A DNA stretch of 64,000 bases from JAGPCK01 sp964535575. GTDB lineage: Bacteria > Bacteroidota > Bacteroidia > UKL13-3. A model generated the notes under the pieces. The model had not been told where the DNA came from. It ran no database searches and was given only the letters and a program-made list of their open reading frames with translations. Shown here in pieces: positions 1 to 8,141 of this stretch. Position 1 is the stretch's first letter; the number at the start of each line of letters is the position of its first letter. The stretch is taken from positions 434,001-498,000 of the forward strand of contig CAZHTC010000001.1 in NCBI GenBank assembly GCA_964535575.1. The letters run 5' to 3'. The position numbers and the translations under genes are program-made.

Positions 1-430
1 GTGCTTTTGCCCAGTGAGTATTGGCATCAGCGAAAAAACGAATTCCGCCAAGCATTTTTCCACTTTTCGAGTGTTTATGGTAATCAAACATAGCTTCGTT
101 TTTTATTACCGGATCATCGGGTACCACCATGTTAAACGGATAAATCTCGAGCTCTGTTTCCAGATCTTCGTGTTTGGGATGTTCACGTTCATCATCCACT
201 CCGGTAAAAGTAAAATGGCTATCGGCAGGATGCAACTGCCAACCACCCTGATTATGCGAAAAGGAAGGGCTGTGCTGTTGTGCCTGTGTGGCCAAACAGA
301 AGAAAAAGTATAATAAAAAAAGACCGCTTATACGGACGATATAAATTGAGGGGCTGTTGTTTTTTGAATGAAAATTTAGAGAAGTTTTTGTGTTGCAGTA
401 AAAATAAAAGCCGGATTTAACATACCACAT
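1..430 (-). CDS. Secreted protein, N-terminal part only (runs off left edge)
   Basis: Reading the minus strand gives an open frame of about 143 codons that continues past the left edge. From the ATG at 430 the first 38 or so residues are polar. A hydrophobic segment (GLFLLYFFFCLA) then ends in TQAQQ, which looks like a signal peptide with cleavage after the AQ region. The mature part is rich in His, Asp and Glu (HPADSHF, DDEREHPKHEDLE) and then reads EIYPFNMVVPDD. The n-region is unusually long and no better ATG, GTG or TTG lies closer to the hydrophobic core, so the start is uncertain. I do not recognise the family. It lies downstream of the electron-transfer genes on the same strand, 100 bp after the DoxX-like gene, so it may be the last gene of that unit or a separate gene. 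Confidence 0.55.
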   Translation of the reverse strand, partial: MWYVKSGFYFYCNTKTSLNFHSKNNSPSIYIVRISGLFLLYFFFCLATQAQQHSPSFSHNQGGWQLHPADSHFTFTGVDDEREHPKHEDLETELEIYPFNMVVPDDPVIKNEAMFDYHKHSKSGKMLGGIRFFADANTHWAKA

Positions 431-530
431 AAGTGAAGCATTTTGATAAAACAAAGTTGTTGAGGAATGTCCTGAGAAATTATGATTTCCATCACCGCTT
501 TTTATGATAAATATCTGGAAGTATTTACCC

Positions 531-905
531 TTATTCCTTGCGTTTGGAATAATAACCAACCGCCAGTAATATGGCTACAGCCACAAGAAGCTTTACCACA
601 TTGGTTATTCCTACGGTTTTCAAAATTTCGTCCTGCTGCTGCCACTCAATTCCCAATTGCACAAAGCCTGCGCTTATTGCCAGTGTGCAGGCTATAATAA
701 CAACCGATTCTTTTACAAACCGGTCGAGTATAATTGCCGCTGCGCAAAGAGTAAACACAATACCTGCGGCATACACAAACAATCGGGCCCCGGAAGGTAA
801 AGGAACAAAAATGGCCATCTCGCTGGTGTAATAAAAATGACTGAGGCCAAGCACCAGAAACAACAAGCCAAATAACAGTTGCAGGATAGTGGTTACTGTT
901 TTCAT
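531..905 (-). CDS. DoxX-like four-helix membrane protein
   Basis: About 124 residues with four predicted membrane helices and a basic C-terminus (YYSKRKE). The first helix is followed by GLSHFYYTSEMAIFVP, which resembles the DoxX-type pattern of a glycine-rich helix, a short loop with a lipid-facing aromatic patch and then a VP motif. DoxX-like proteins are small membrane proteins often found beside redox enzymes; their activity is poorly defined. I chose the ATG at 905 because it begins a normal signal-anchor (MKTVTTILQLLFGLLF) and sits 10 bp after the stop of the upstream lipoprotein gene. The longer reading from 956 would overlap that gene. It is probably cotranscribed with the cytochrome cluster. 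Family assignment is moderate and no substrate can be named. Confidence 0.6.
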   Translation of the reverse strand: MKTVTTILQLLFGLLFLVLGLSHFYYTSEMAIFVPLPSGARLFVYAAGIVFTLCAAAIILDRFVKESVVIIACTLAISAGFVQLGIEWQQQDEILKTVGITNVVKLLVAVAILLAVGYYSKRKE

Positions 906-915
906 TTTTTTTAGA

Positions 916-1962
916 TTATTTTTTTTGTTCAAGATAACGGATGAACCCTTTATCACCCGTTATTTCAGTCATTTTTTGTGCAAGTATCTCGGTTTGGTGA
1001 TATGCATTTTCATCTAAAGTGCCAAGAGTATTTATGCTGCTCCATTCATTATCCAGAATGTGGCGAAGGGCTATGCTGCGTGCCGGTCCGCTGGTAAGAC
1101 TCATGGCAATTTCCAGCTTTCGCCAGGCTGCGTCTTTTTTTTGTTGTTCAACAGGCAACTGCCGGTACTGTTCACGGATGTACAGTTGCAGAAACCTTAC
1201 ATAGGCCGCGCTGATAATATAAGACGGGTTATTAATATCGAGTTGATGTACATAATTGTAATAGGATGAATCGAGCGGTACTTCTTCGTTGCGTATCCAT
1301 TTTTTCCAGAGGAAGGCAGTTTTATCATTGGCCCACTGAAAATCAATTTCACACCGGAGCCAGGTACGAAATACCGCATCCAAAGTGGTATCGTTTAACA
1401 CAGAAGCGGCATAATCCAGTTGCTGCCGGTGGCGCCCGTCAATATAGCGTGCATAATCGGGGGCCAGTAAAAAATTACTTTCTACGTAATAATAATGTTT
1501 AACCGAAGGATTACGATAAAAGGAATCGCTAAAGTGCTGAATAAAATTGTTGTAAGGGTCGTTGTCTGAACGGATGAGTTTAGCCGGACTTTGTGCCACA
1601 TTAAATTCAAGGTTCAGATGAGCTCCTGCAGGCAAAAAATAATTAGCTGCAATAATTTCACCATTCAATGCCAGATCAAAAAATCCCGTTTTCCATTCTG
1701 ACCACTTAAAGGAAAACGTTCCGTCAGGGGCTACAGTACAGGAATCAACAGGCACCTTATCTGTATGAAAAACATCAGCATTTGCGGGGATTGCATAATA
1801 TGTAAGGGTTTCCCCACCCTTATTGGGGTTAAGAGTTCCCTTAAGCGAAGTGCCTCCTTGTTTACAAGAAAGAAGAACAAAAAGGCTATAAAAAACAATA
1901 ACCAACCTGTTTCGAAAAACAAGGTTGGTTATTCTATTATGAGCATTTACTACTGTAAGCAA
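916..1962 (-). CDS. Lipoprotein with DUF4369-like N-terminal region
   Basis: A signal peptide ends in a lipobox (FVLLSC, Cys about residue 33 of the longest reading), so the product should be an outer- or inner-membrane lipoprotein. The next 100 residues (GTLNPNKGGETLTYYAIP, then a DGTFSFKW turn and PAGAHLNLEF) resemble the beta-rich DUF4369 domain that precedes thioredoxin domains in Bacteroidota TlpA-like proteins. No thioredoxin domain or CxxC follows; the rest is helical and aromatic-rich. The start is uncertain. The longest reading begins at a TTG at 1962 directly abutting the cytochrome stop, whereas a TTG at 1905 gives a more normal signal peptide (VIVFYSLFVLLSC). Its position between cytochrome c and the DoxX-like gene suggests it belongs to the redox cluster. 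Confidence 0.65.
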   Translation of the reverse strand: MLTVVNAHNRITNLVFRNRLVIVFYSLFVLLSCKQGGTSLKGTLNPNKGGETLTYYAIPANADVFHTDKVPVDSCTVAPDGTFSFKWSEWKTGFFDLALNGEIIAANYFLPAGAHLNLEFNVAQSPAKLIRSDNDPYNNFIQHFSDSFYRNPSVKHYYYVESNFLLAPDYARYIDGRHRQQLDYAASVLNDTTLDAVFRTWLRCEIDFQWANDKTAFLWKKWIRNEEVPLDSSYYNYVHQLDINNPSYIISAAYVRFLQLYIREQYRQLPVEQQKKDAAWRKLEIAMSLTSGPARSIALRHILDNEWSSINTLGTLDENAYHQTEILAQKMTEITGDKGFIRYLEQKK

Positions 1963-2382
1963 TTACTTACTCATTGTTTTAATGTACGCCACAACAGCCC
2001 ATCTTTCGCTGTCGCTGAGTTTTTCTTTAAATGAAGGCATTGGTTTGCGGCCTTCAGTAGTTTTCCAGTACAGTTCGCCATCCGAAACTTTAGCGAATTC
2101 AGGTTTGGTGAAGTCGTTGCATGAAATATCAATTTTTTCAGCCTTTGGTCCGTCACCTTTTCCTTTTACTCCGTGGCACGATTTACAATGCACACTGTAA
2201 AGCTCTTTCCCTTCTTTAATCCCGTCAGCATTGGCTTTAGGATTTGTTTTTTTAACGGCATCGGCCGGGGCATTCCATGGTTTTCCTGCGGGTTTGCCAT
2301 CATTTACTGAAAAACTCATTGCCAAAAAGCAAAAAGAACCCAACACTACTGCGCTGAAGGTTTTTTTGAAATTCGTGTTCAT
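1963..2382 (-). CDS. Monohaem c-type cytochrome
   Basis: A 139-residue secreted class I cytochrome c. Residues 1-26 form a signal peptide. The haem-binding motif is CKSCH (Cys66, Cys69, His70), and the typical C-terminal half follows: a KPMPSF segment that supplies a likely axial Met, and a final helix with ERWAVVAYIKTM. The segment between (GKGDGPKAEK) is usual for small soluble periplasmic cytochromes. It lies 19 bp downstream of the anchored protein at 2402-2953 and abuts the next gene. It is the natural electron carrier for the NrfD/ferredoxin membrane complex encoded just upstream, either accepting electrons from it or feeding it; the direction cannot be read from sequence. Confidence 0.88.
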   Translation of the reverse strand: MNTNFKKTFSAVVLGSFCFLAMSFSVNDGKPAGKPWNAPADAVKKTNPKANADGIKEGKELYSVHCKSCHGVKGKGDGPKAEKIDISCNDFTKPEFAKVSDGELYWKTTEGRKPMPSFKEKLSDSERWAVVAYIKTMSK

Positions 2383-2401
2383 AATCTTACTTTTTAAAAT
2401 A

Positions 2402-2953
2402 TTATAAATGGTTGTTTTCGTTTGGAGTTCCTAATTTTTTTAACCGGAATAACTGGAACACAATATAGGCCAAAGTTCCCCAAATCCCAATAATTATTGC
2501 ATTTGCAACCACCATAAAATAAACAGGAGCCCTTGCGCGGCCTGCCGAGAGGGAACGTTCCTGGGTTTTACCTGGTCGCTGCACGTCAATTCCCCATTTC
2601 ACATCGGCCTTTGTTTCGGTATCCATGTATTCTTCATTCTCCTGAATTTTTGCTACTACATGCAAGGCGTGGTCAGGGTCGCCCGGAAGGTCGGAAGGAA
2701 ATTCAAAAGTTGCTACCCCCTCTTCATCTGTAGTTGATTTTCCAATGGGCAATTGCCCGCCTAACCGCTCGGCATAAAGAGCTACTTCCACTTCTTTCAC
2801 CGGTGCTCCGTCCGAAGTTACATTTACGAGTGCAGTTTTTACACTATCAATCACTTCGAATTTCAGTGTAAGAACGGCTTCTTTATCCTGCGCCATCAAC
2901 CAAAAAGGTTGTACAAAAAAGGCACACAACGCAATTAATTTTTGCTTAGTCAT
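2402..2953 (-). CDS. Periplasmic beta-sandwich protein with C-terminal membrane anchor
   Basis: This 183-residue protein has a signal peptide (to about residue 21, PFWLMAQ). A domain rich in beta strands follows, with the look of a transthyretin/carboxypeptidase-regulatory fold: VNVTSDGAPVKEVEVALY, then GKSTTDEEGVATFEFP. A single C-terminal helix (MVVANAIIIGIWGTLAYIVFQ) is followed by a short basic cytoplasmic tail. The topology suggests a periplasmic domain tethered to the inner membrane. Its start overlaps the end of the NrfD gene by 8 bp, so translational coupling is likely and it may be a structural subunit of that complex. I do not recognise it as a named subunit. Confidence 0.7.
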   Translation of the reverse strand: MTKQKLIALCAFFVQPFWLMAQDKEAVLTLKFEVIDSVKTALVNVTSDGAPVKEVEVALYAERLGGQLPIGKSTTDEEGVATFEFPSDLPGDPDHALHVVAKIQENEEYMDTETKADVKWGIDVQRPGKTQERSLSAGRARAPVYFMVVANAIIIGIWGTLAYIVFQLFRLKKLGTPNENNHL

Positions 2954-4316
2954 TTTCTTCGTTTTTAGAGTTTTTTAATTTCCCTTCGGCTACTTCCCAT
3001 ACTGATATAATTGGGAAAAAGCGCGAGAATAAGGTAACTATTAACAACATTCCGGCAAAGGTGGCGGCCACAATAGTCATTTCAATTGTGCTTGGAGAAT
3101 AATGTTGCCACGAGGCAGGCACGTTTTGAATTGGCATATACGGATGCATGAGCCCCGGGATAACAATGAGGTAACGTTTAAACCAGGCGGCAATAACTAC
3201 CAGCACAGCAAGGATGGTTAACGGAACGGGCCTGCGCATAAATTTGAACAGCGGAAGGATGGCAGGAAGTGCAATGCCAAATACTACCACTGACCAATAG
3301 AAAGGAGCCTCTTCACCCACAAACATATCGAGCAGGTGATTGGCATGTAATCCATCCATTTTATAAGCCGGAACCAGGTATTCGTTGATATTAAAATACC
3401 CATAAATAAGTGCCATAAACACGAGTGTTTTGCCAAGAAAATCGAAATGCCTTACGGTAAGATATTTTTGAAGATTGTAAACTTTGCGAAAAACAAATAC
3501 GGCAACAATCATGGCTGCGGTGCCCAATAAAAAAGCACCCGAAACAAAGTATGCTCCGAAGTTGGTACTATCCCATTCTGAACGCAGTGTGGTTGCAAAC
3601 AACCAGGCCGTAACCGTGTGAATGGAGACCCCCAAAGGGATGAGCATAATGGTAAGAATGCGCATACTTTTTTTCAATAACTTCCATTGCTCGGGAGAGC
3701 CTACCCAGCCAAACGAGAGCAGGTCGTACATTTTCATTTGCCATTTGGGTTTATTTTTCAAATGGTATTTGCTGGTAGCAATGGTAGGAATAAGGGGCAG
3801 CAGCATAAATAACATACTGGTTACGCAGTAAGTCATAATTACAATTACGTCCCATACAATTGGCGACTGAATACGCCCGTGCAGAAACAGGTAGTGGAGG
3901 CGGTCGGGGCGGCCCATAGCCACCACAATACTTACACCTGCCAGCATAATTGCTGCCACGGCAATAATTTCGGCCATGCGTGACAGAGGGCGATACCATT
4001 CAAAGTGAGTAAACTTAAGTACAGCCGACATGAGTACCCCAATTAAACTAAGGGCAACAAAGAATACAAAATTACTGATATAAACACCCCACATGGTATA
4101 ATCACGCAGGCTTATGGTTACATATTTACTTTTGGTTTCCTGCAGGTAATAAGCATACACACCAGCAAGAAAAACTATTGATAAAAAAATAATCCATAAC
4201 CAACCGGCCCATCCTATTTTCTGAACCGGTTTAAACAGATCATCTTTCATCTTCATATACTCTTCCTGAGTATATGTTTCCTTTACTTCAAGGGCAGATT
4301 TATTTAATCCGAACAT
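2946..4316 (-). CDS. NrfD/PsrC-family quinone-reactive membrane subunit
   Basis: A 456-residue polytopic protein with about nine or ten hydrophobic helices. It has the sequence style of NrfD/PsrC: NFVFFVALSLIGVLMSAVLK, then PLSRMAEIIAVAAIMLAGV and the MGRPDR loop, followed by a long helix pair. NrfD-family subunits bind quinone/quinol at the periplasmic side of the membrane and exchange electrons with an attached Fe-S protein. The N-terminal 35 residues are cytoplasmic and charged. It follows the Tat-exported ferredoxin by 20 bp, the classic PsrB-PsrC or DmsB-like arrangement, and overlaps the next gene by 8 bp. The length is normal for the family. What the partner enzyme reduces or oxidises is not visible here. 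Confidence 0.85.
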   Translation of the reverse strand: MFGLNKSALEVKETYTQEEYMKMKDDLFKPVQKIGWAGWLWIIFLSIVFLAGVYAYYLQETKSKYVTISLRDYTMWGVYISNFVFFVALSLIGVLMSAVLKFTHFEWYRPLSRMAEIIAVAAIMLAGVSIVVAMGRPDRLHYLFLHGRIQSPIVWDVIVIMTYCVTSMLFMLLPLIPTIATSKYHLKNKPKWQMKMYDLLSFGWVGSPEQWKLLKKSMRILTIMLIPLGVSIHTVTAWLFATTLRSEWDSTNFGAYFVSGAFLLGTAAMIVAVFVFRKVYNLQKYLTVRHFDFLGKTLVFMALIYGYFNINEYLVPAYKMDGLHANHLLDMFVGEEAPFYWSVVVFGIALPAILPLFKFMRRPVPLTILAVLVVIAAWFKRYLIVIPGLMHPYMPIQNVPASWQHYSPSTIEMTIVAATFAGMLLIVTLFSRFFPIISVWEVAEGKLKNSKNEEND

Positions 4317-4336
4317 AATCTTTTGTATTTAGTGGT

Positions 4337-5281
4337 TTATTCCTCTGCGTTATGAATTTCGGTATCTTCTTCAAACGGAAACTCACGTTTTACCGGAGGC
4401 AAATAATAAACACGTGGTTTAGTTCCGAGTTCTTCAAACTGCCGGTATGCTGCCCGTTTTTCCAATAGTTCTTTCAGCCTGAAAGTATCTGTTCCGTTGG
4501 TTACGCTATCTTCCAGTTCGTCTCCAAAAAGAATAGTTCCGTTAGGGCAATCGGTAACACAACTTGGTAAAACCCCTTTGGCTGCATGCTCCGGACAGAA
4601 ATCGCATTTGGAAACGGTTCCTTCGGTCATTGCTCTGTTGGCTGAACAGCACTTATCGGCATCATTTTTATGAGCCTCATAATACTCCTGTTGTTTAGGT
4701 CGGCCAAAATTGAAGGTACGTGCAGAATAAGGACAGGCGGCCATACAAAACTTACATCCAATGCAACGATCATTGTCAACGGCTACAATACCATCGGTGC
4801 GCTTAAATGTGGCATCAACCGGACAAACCTTAGTACACGGAGGATTATCACAATGAAAACATGGCTGTGGCATCCAATAAGGCGCAGTAAGGTCAGTATC
4901 CTGCATGCGTTTTACTTTAATCCACTCCATTGGAGGCAACAGGTTGTGCATTTTCTGGCAACCTTCCACACATTTTCTGGCATTGGCGCATTTGGCCAAA
5001 TCAATCACCATCACAAATTTTCTTCCTGCAATTCCCTCTCTTATTGAAAATTCTTCCAGCTTCTTTTCAGAAGGGTGTGCCACCATGCTGCTGTCGACCT
5101 CTATCAACTTACCATCGGCAGTAAGCACTTTTACCTTTTCTCCGGTTTCCTTTTTCTCTTCCGAGGAGTCGGAACTGAGAGCATTGGTAAGGCCGGCACC
5201 GGCTATCACCGATCCACCGGTAAGCAACCCAAGCTTTAGAAAATTTCTGCGGCTGTTGGCGTGGTTATCTTGCTCGCTCAT
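4337..5281 (-). CDS. Tat-exported multi-cluster ferredoxin subunit (PsrB/DmsB type)
   Basis: A 314-residue periplasmic Fe-S protein. The N-terminus SRRNFLKLGLLTGGS is a twin-arginine signal, so the protein folds and gains its clusters in the cytoplasm before export. Cysteine groups are at 141/144/149/153, 173/176/179/183 and 226/229/241/245. A first group has only three cysteines (98, 104, 108) because Ala101 sits where the usual second Cys would be. This is the four-cluster layout of the electron-transfer subunit of PSR/DMSO-reductase-like complexes, with one probable 3Fe-4S or otherwise altered cluster. It precedes the NrfD gene by 20 bp and should hand electrons between quinol and a periplasmic partner, perhaps the cytochromes encoded nearby. 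No molybdopterin subunit accompanies it in this window. Confidence 0.88.
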   Translation of the reverse strand: MSEQDNHANSRRNFLKLGLLTGGSVIAGAGLTNALSSDSSEEKKETGEKVKVLTADGKLIEVDSSMVAHPSEKKLEEFSIREGIAGRKFVMVIDLAKCANARKCVEGCQKMHNLLPPMEWIKVKRMQDTDLTAPYWMPQPCFHCDNPPCTKVCPVDATFKRTDGIVAVDNDRCIGCKFCMAACPYSARTFNFGRPKQQEYYEAHKNDADKCCSANRAMTEGTVSKCDFCPEHAAKGVLPSCVTDCPNGTILFGDELEDSVTNGTDTFRLKELLEKRAAYRQFEELGTKPRVYYLPPVKREFPFEEDTEIHNAEE

Positions 5282-5309
5282 AAAATTAGCGTTTATAAGG
5301 TGAAAAATA

Positions 5310-6257
5310 TTAAAGCCCCCATTGACGGGTTATATTAAACCCGATAATGATTTGCTTTTTAAAGAAGTCGTTGGAATTAAAAAACCGCACATCCTGATTC
5401 AGAATTCCATCTGCCGAGCATAGAAAAATCTGAAACTGGTGGCTTCCGGTCGACACTTCATATCCGATTGAAAAATCAGACTTAAGCGGGTCTTTAGAGT
5501 TCTTCAGCGATTTCATGTTCTGATCAAACGACATAATATTATTGTTGAACCCTATTAATGCCGATGATTGCGGACTGAATTTATATCGTGCAATTAACGA
5601 AACTCCAATGCGGTCGTGTGTTAATGTGGTTTGACTGTCAACAATATTGTGATGGGCGTAGTTAATACCAAACTGTGCCGAGAATTTACCGGTGAATTTA
5701 CGAGCTACCATTAACTCATGGTAAAAAGTAAGGCGGTTGCTTTCTACCAGCTTACCATCCTGATTACGGAATTTGGAACCGGGAGCCTCACTACGCGCTA
5801 CGTCTCCGTAATAAACAAGTGATACCGGAGAACCTCCGCCCTTTTGCTGACTCAAAATTTTATACTTCCATTCCAGGTCGTATTGCATTCTGCTTTTGGT
5901 AGCGCCTATACCTATGGTAAGTTTTTTGGTGATTCCGTAGTTAAGTCCAAGGCGAATATTAGCAGGTGCATAAATACCGTAAAAATCGTATCCGTCTTTA
6001 ATAACTCCGAAACGGTGCTGTATCAAAAAGCCCAATTCATGTTTATTATTGGTAACGATGGTTTGGTTATTAATGAAAACACTGTTTTCAAATGTATTTT
6101 TAACCGGCTCTACCGAAGAAGAAGACTCAGAGGAGGCAGGCGCGGCAGCAGTTGCACTGTCTTCCTGCGCACGAACTGTTTGAGCCGAAAAGCAAATCAG
6201 CGATGCATAAAACAAAGTTCTGATTGCGTTTACTGTAATATTATTAATTTTTTTCAT
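5310..6257 (-). CDS. DUF5777-like beta-barrel outer-membrane protein
   Basis: A 315-residue protein with a signal peptide (cleavage near VRAQ, residue 30). A Ser/Ala-rich linker (ASSESSSSVEP) follows, then alternating beta strands ending in an aromatic-rich C-terminus. The segments LGFLIQHRFGVIKDGYDFYGIYAPANIRLGLNYG (read here in two parts: RHRFG-like, then ANIRLGLNYGITKKL) match the pattern I associate with DUF5777, a Bacteroidota barrel family often encoded beside c-type cytochromes. It lies between the ferredoxin and cytochrome genes with short spacers (28 and 17 bp). Its role is unknown; an outer-membrane pore or scaffold for the surface cytochromes would fit the context but is inference. 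Confidence 0.72.
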   Translation of the reverse strand: MKKINNITVNAIRTLFYASLICFSAQTVRAQEDSATAAAPASSESSSSVEPVKNTFENSVFINNQTIVTNNKHELGFLIQHRFGVIKDGYDFYGIYAPANIRLGLNYGITKKLTIGIGATKSRMQYDLEWKYKILSQQKGGGSPVSLVYYGDVARSEAPGSKFRNQDGKLVESNRLTFYHELMVARKFTGKFSAQFGINYAHHNIVDSQTTLTHDRIGVSLIARYKFSPQSSALIGFNNNIMSFDQNMKSLKNSKDPLKSDFSIGYEVSTGSHQFQIFLCSADGILNQDVRFFNSNDFFKKQIIIGFNITRQWGL

Positions 6258-6274
6258 ACTGGTGTTTTTTCGAA

Positions 6275-6652
6275 TTAGTTGTTTTTAGCTCCCTGTTTAA
6301 TCCATGCCAGAATTTTATTGGTTTTTTCTCCTGACAATTTACCGCTGGGCGGCATTGGATTGGTGGCACTGATCATGCGTATGTATAAAGTAGACCCTTC
6401 GGCATTGGTTGTATCCACATAACCCAGCATATTCAATTGGTCATAGGCATTACCGGGTGTTAAATCAGGAGCAATTCCTTTATCATGACAGCCGGAACCG
6501 TAACAACTGGCCTCAAAAATGGGCATAATGTCCGTACTGAAACTAACCGGGGTGGTAAGATCAAGCGGTGGTGGTGGTTCGAAAAAATCTTTTTTACATG
6601 CCGATATAATTCCCAGCAGAAGCAAAAAAGAAATAGTGGTTATTTTTCGCAT
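6275..6652 (-). CDS. Small cytochrome-c-like lipoprotein with CX4CH motif
   Basis: A 125-residue lipoprotein (lipobox LLGIISAC, Cys19) with a proline-rich linker (EPPPPLDL). It then carries DIMPIFEASCYGSGCHDKG. The haem motif is C50-x4-C55-H56 rather than CxxCH; this spacing recurs in small Bacteroidota and Planctomycetes cytochrome-like domains. A MPPSGKLS segment near the end may supply the axial Met. It ends 17 bp before the DUF5777-like gene and starts 7 bp after the haem-binding lipoprotein gene, so the three are almost certainly one transcript. It probably sits on a membrane surface and passes electrons to or from the neighbouring haem proteins. Confidence 0.8.
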   Translation of the reverse strand: MRKITTISFLLLLGIISACKKDFFEPPPPLDLTTPVSFSTDIMPIFEASCYGSGCHDKGIAPDLTPGNAYDQLNMLGYVDTTNAEGSTLYIRMISATNPMPPSGKLSGEKTNKILAWIKQGAKNN

Positions 6653-6659
6653 GACTTTC

Positions 6660-8054
6660 TTATTTAAAGGTTAAGGTGATTACTTTAGAACCAACGTGAT
6701 TTTTGCCGTCATTATCCATGAGGGCAACTCCGAATTTGTAGGTTTTTGATTTATTAAAATCAAACTGAACGTCATCGGGATTATTGGTTTTAAGTTTACG
6801 AACTATAAGTACTTTATAAGTACCATGCTGATTCTTGGAAACGGACATGGCATTATCAATCATTATCGGAGTTACATTCGAAAGAGTGGTAATATCCGCA
6901 CAACTTCCTGTAGGTACCTGAAGGTAATAGCCTGGTGTTCCGGATAACCCCCTGATATAAGCAATCACATCATCTTTTTGGGCATCGGTTAATGGTGCCC
7001 AATAAGGCGACATGTCGGCAACGTTATCCATTCCAATTTTTAAGCCCTCGCGTGATTTTTTATTATCCGCAATTCCGTTTATAGCTAGCTCACTTCCACC
7101 TGCCCCATTGGGTCCGTGGCAGGAAATGCAATCACCCGGCTGACCGGGACTATCGTAAATAGCTTTTCCATTGGCCGCGCTTCCGGTAAAAGGAGTCTTG
7201 TTGAGCAGGTAAAATGCTTTATTCAGCAATACTTTTTGTCCGAAAGGATTATTGTAATACTGATTGGTTGTATCCCAATCATAAGCAGGCCCTGAGCGTG
7301 ATGGATCACTGCTGATTTTTGCATTTCTTACAGCTACTGGGGTTCCGGCATCATCAATAAAGCCGGTAGCCGTTGAAATTTTATCGTGTAGGTAATTCAT
7401 CGGAACCGAAGTAGCCATATTCCAATCCCAGATATCAACTTTTCCCGAGAGCGGTTGCATGGTAGCCGAAGGTCCTGTTCCGTGGCAGGCTGCCTGACAT
7501 CCAACTGATGAAAAAGCACCCGCAGCACCGCTTGCATTTCCATCAATGTCAAATGCAAATGCGATATGGTCGGCATTTCGTTGCGAAGTCCAGTCGTTTG
7601 TGTTATCTGCTTTTTTAGGATCACTAGGTCCAAAAAACAGCCAGCTACCTTGCGAAAGATTTACAGTTGTATCGCGCCACTCGGCTAGGATATATAAGTT
7701 GTCCTGATCATATGCTGCTTTTAATACAAGGTTTGGATTATTCCCTTTGTTAAATGCAGTTAATCCGTCAAAAGTTCCGGTCATATTAAGCCATCCGTCA
7801 GTATAAAGCATTCCGGTACTCATATTTTCGGCTACCACTTTGTAATAGTCGGCCGTATTCCAGTACGAATGGTTTACATCTTTGGGTGCTACCAGCGCAG
7901 GCCATGCCTCAAGTGTGGTGGTTTGGGTGGGAATATGCGGTGGTGGTGGTGGTGGTGTTACGTAATTAAAATCTCTCTGACAAGCTACGGCAAGTACAAA
8001 AAGAAATAACCCACCAATATATTTTATTGAATTTTTTGTTTTCACAATATTCAT
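6660..8054 (-). CDS. Haem-binding lipoprotein: ethylbenzene-dehydrogenase-type domain plus cytochrome c domain
   Basis: A 464-residue lipoprotein (Cys25 in LAVAC) followed by a run of six prolines. Residues about 45-270 look like the EB_dh domain (haem-b-binding gamma subunit of DMSO-reductase-type enzymes): a WPALVAP start, KAAYDQDNLYILAEWRD, and an ADHIAFAFDIDG segment. A C186-x3-C190-H191 motif (CQAACH) lies inside it, so this domain may bind covalent haem. Residues about 290-370 form a second domain with a standard CISCH motif (309/312/313) and a MSPYWAPLTDAQKDDVIAYI helix. The C-terminal 80 residues are beta-rich and unassigned. It starts 42 bp downstream of a terminator-like hairpin. 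The domain mix suggests a surface electron-transfer protein. Confidence 0.8.
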   Translation of the reverse strand: MNIVKTKNSIKYIGGLFLFVLAVACQRDFNYVTPPPPPPHIPTQTTTLEAWPALVAPKDVNHSYWNTADYYKVVAENMSTGMLYTDGWLNMTGTFDGLTAFNKGNNPNLVLKAAYDQDNLYILAEWRDTTVNLSQGSWLFFGPSDPKKADNTNDWTSQRNADHIAFAFDIDGNASGAAGAFSSVGCQAACHGTGPSATMQPLSGKVDIWDWNMATSVPMNYLHDKISTATGFIDDAGTPVAVRNAKISSDPSRSGPAYDWDTTNQYYNNPFGQKVLLNKAFYLLNKTPFTGSAANGKAIYDSPGQPGDCISCHGPNGAGGSELAINGIADNKKSREGLKIGMDNVADMSPYWAPLTDAQKDDVIAYIRGLSGTPGYYLQVPTGSCADITTLSNVTPIMIDNAMSVSKNQHGTYKVLIVRKLKTNNPDDVQFDFNKSKTYKFGVALMDNDGKNHVGSKVITLTFK

Positions 8055-8096
8055 GATTAGTTAATTACTTAAGGTGATAAGGTGGTATGTAAAAAC

Positions 8097-8124
8097 CGGG
8101 GCGAAACCGAAAGGAAACGCCCCG
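8097..8124 (-). terminator. Intrinsic terminator-like hairpin inside the redox cluster
   Basis: A 7-bp GC-rich stem (CGGGGCG with CGCCCCG) closes a 14-nt loop. Read on the minus strand it is followed by GTTTTTAC, a short T-run. It lies just after the stop of the 8142-8555 gene and before the haem-binding lipoprotein, so it could lower transcription of the downstream genes relative to the first two. Confidence 0.6.
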
Positions 8125-8141
8125 ATTCATTGATAAAAGAA

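Noticed and set aside
7930..7951. GGT repeat run
   Set aside because: It encodes the six-proline linker after the lipobox of the haem-binding lipoprotein; it is a simple coding repeat, not a separate element.
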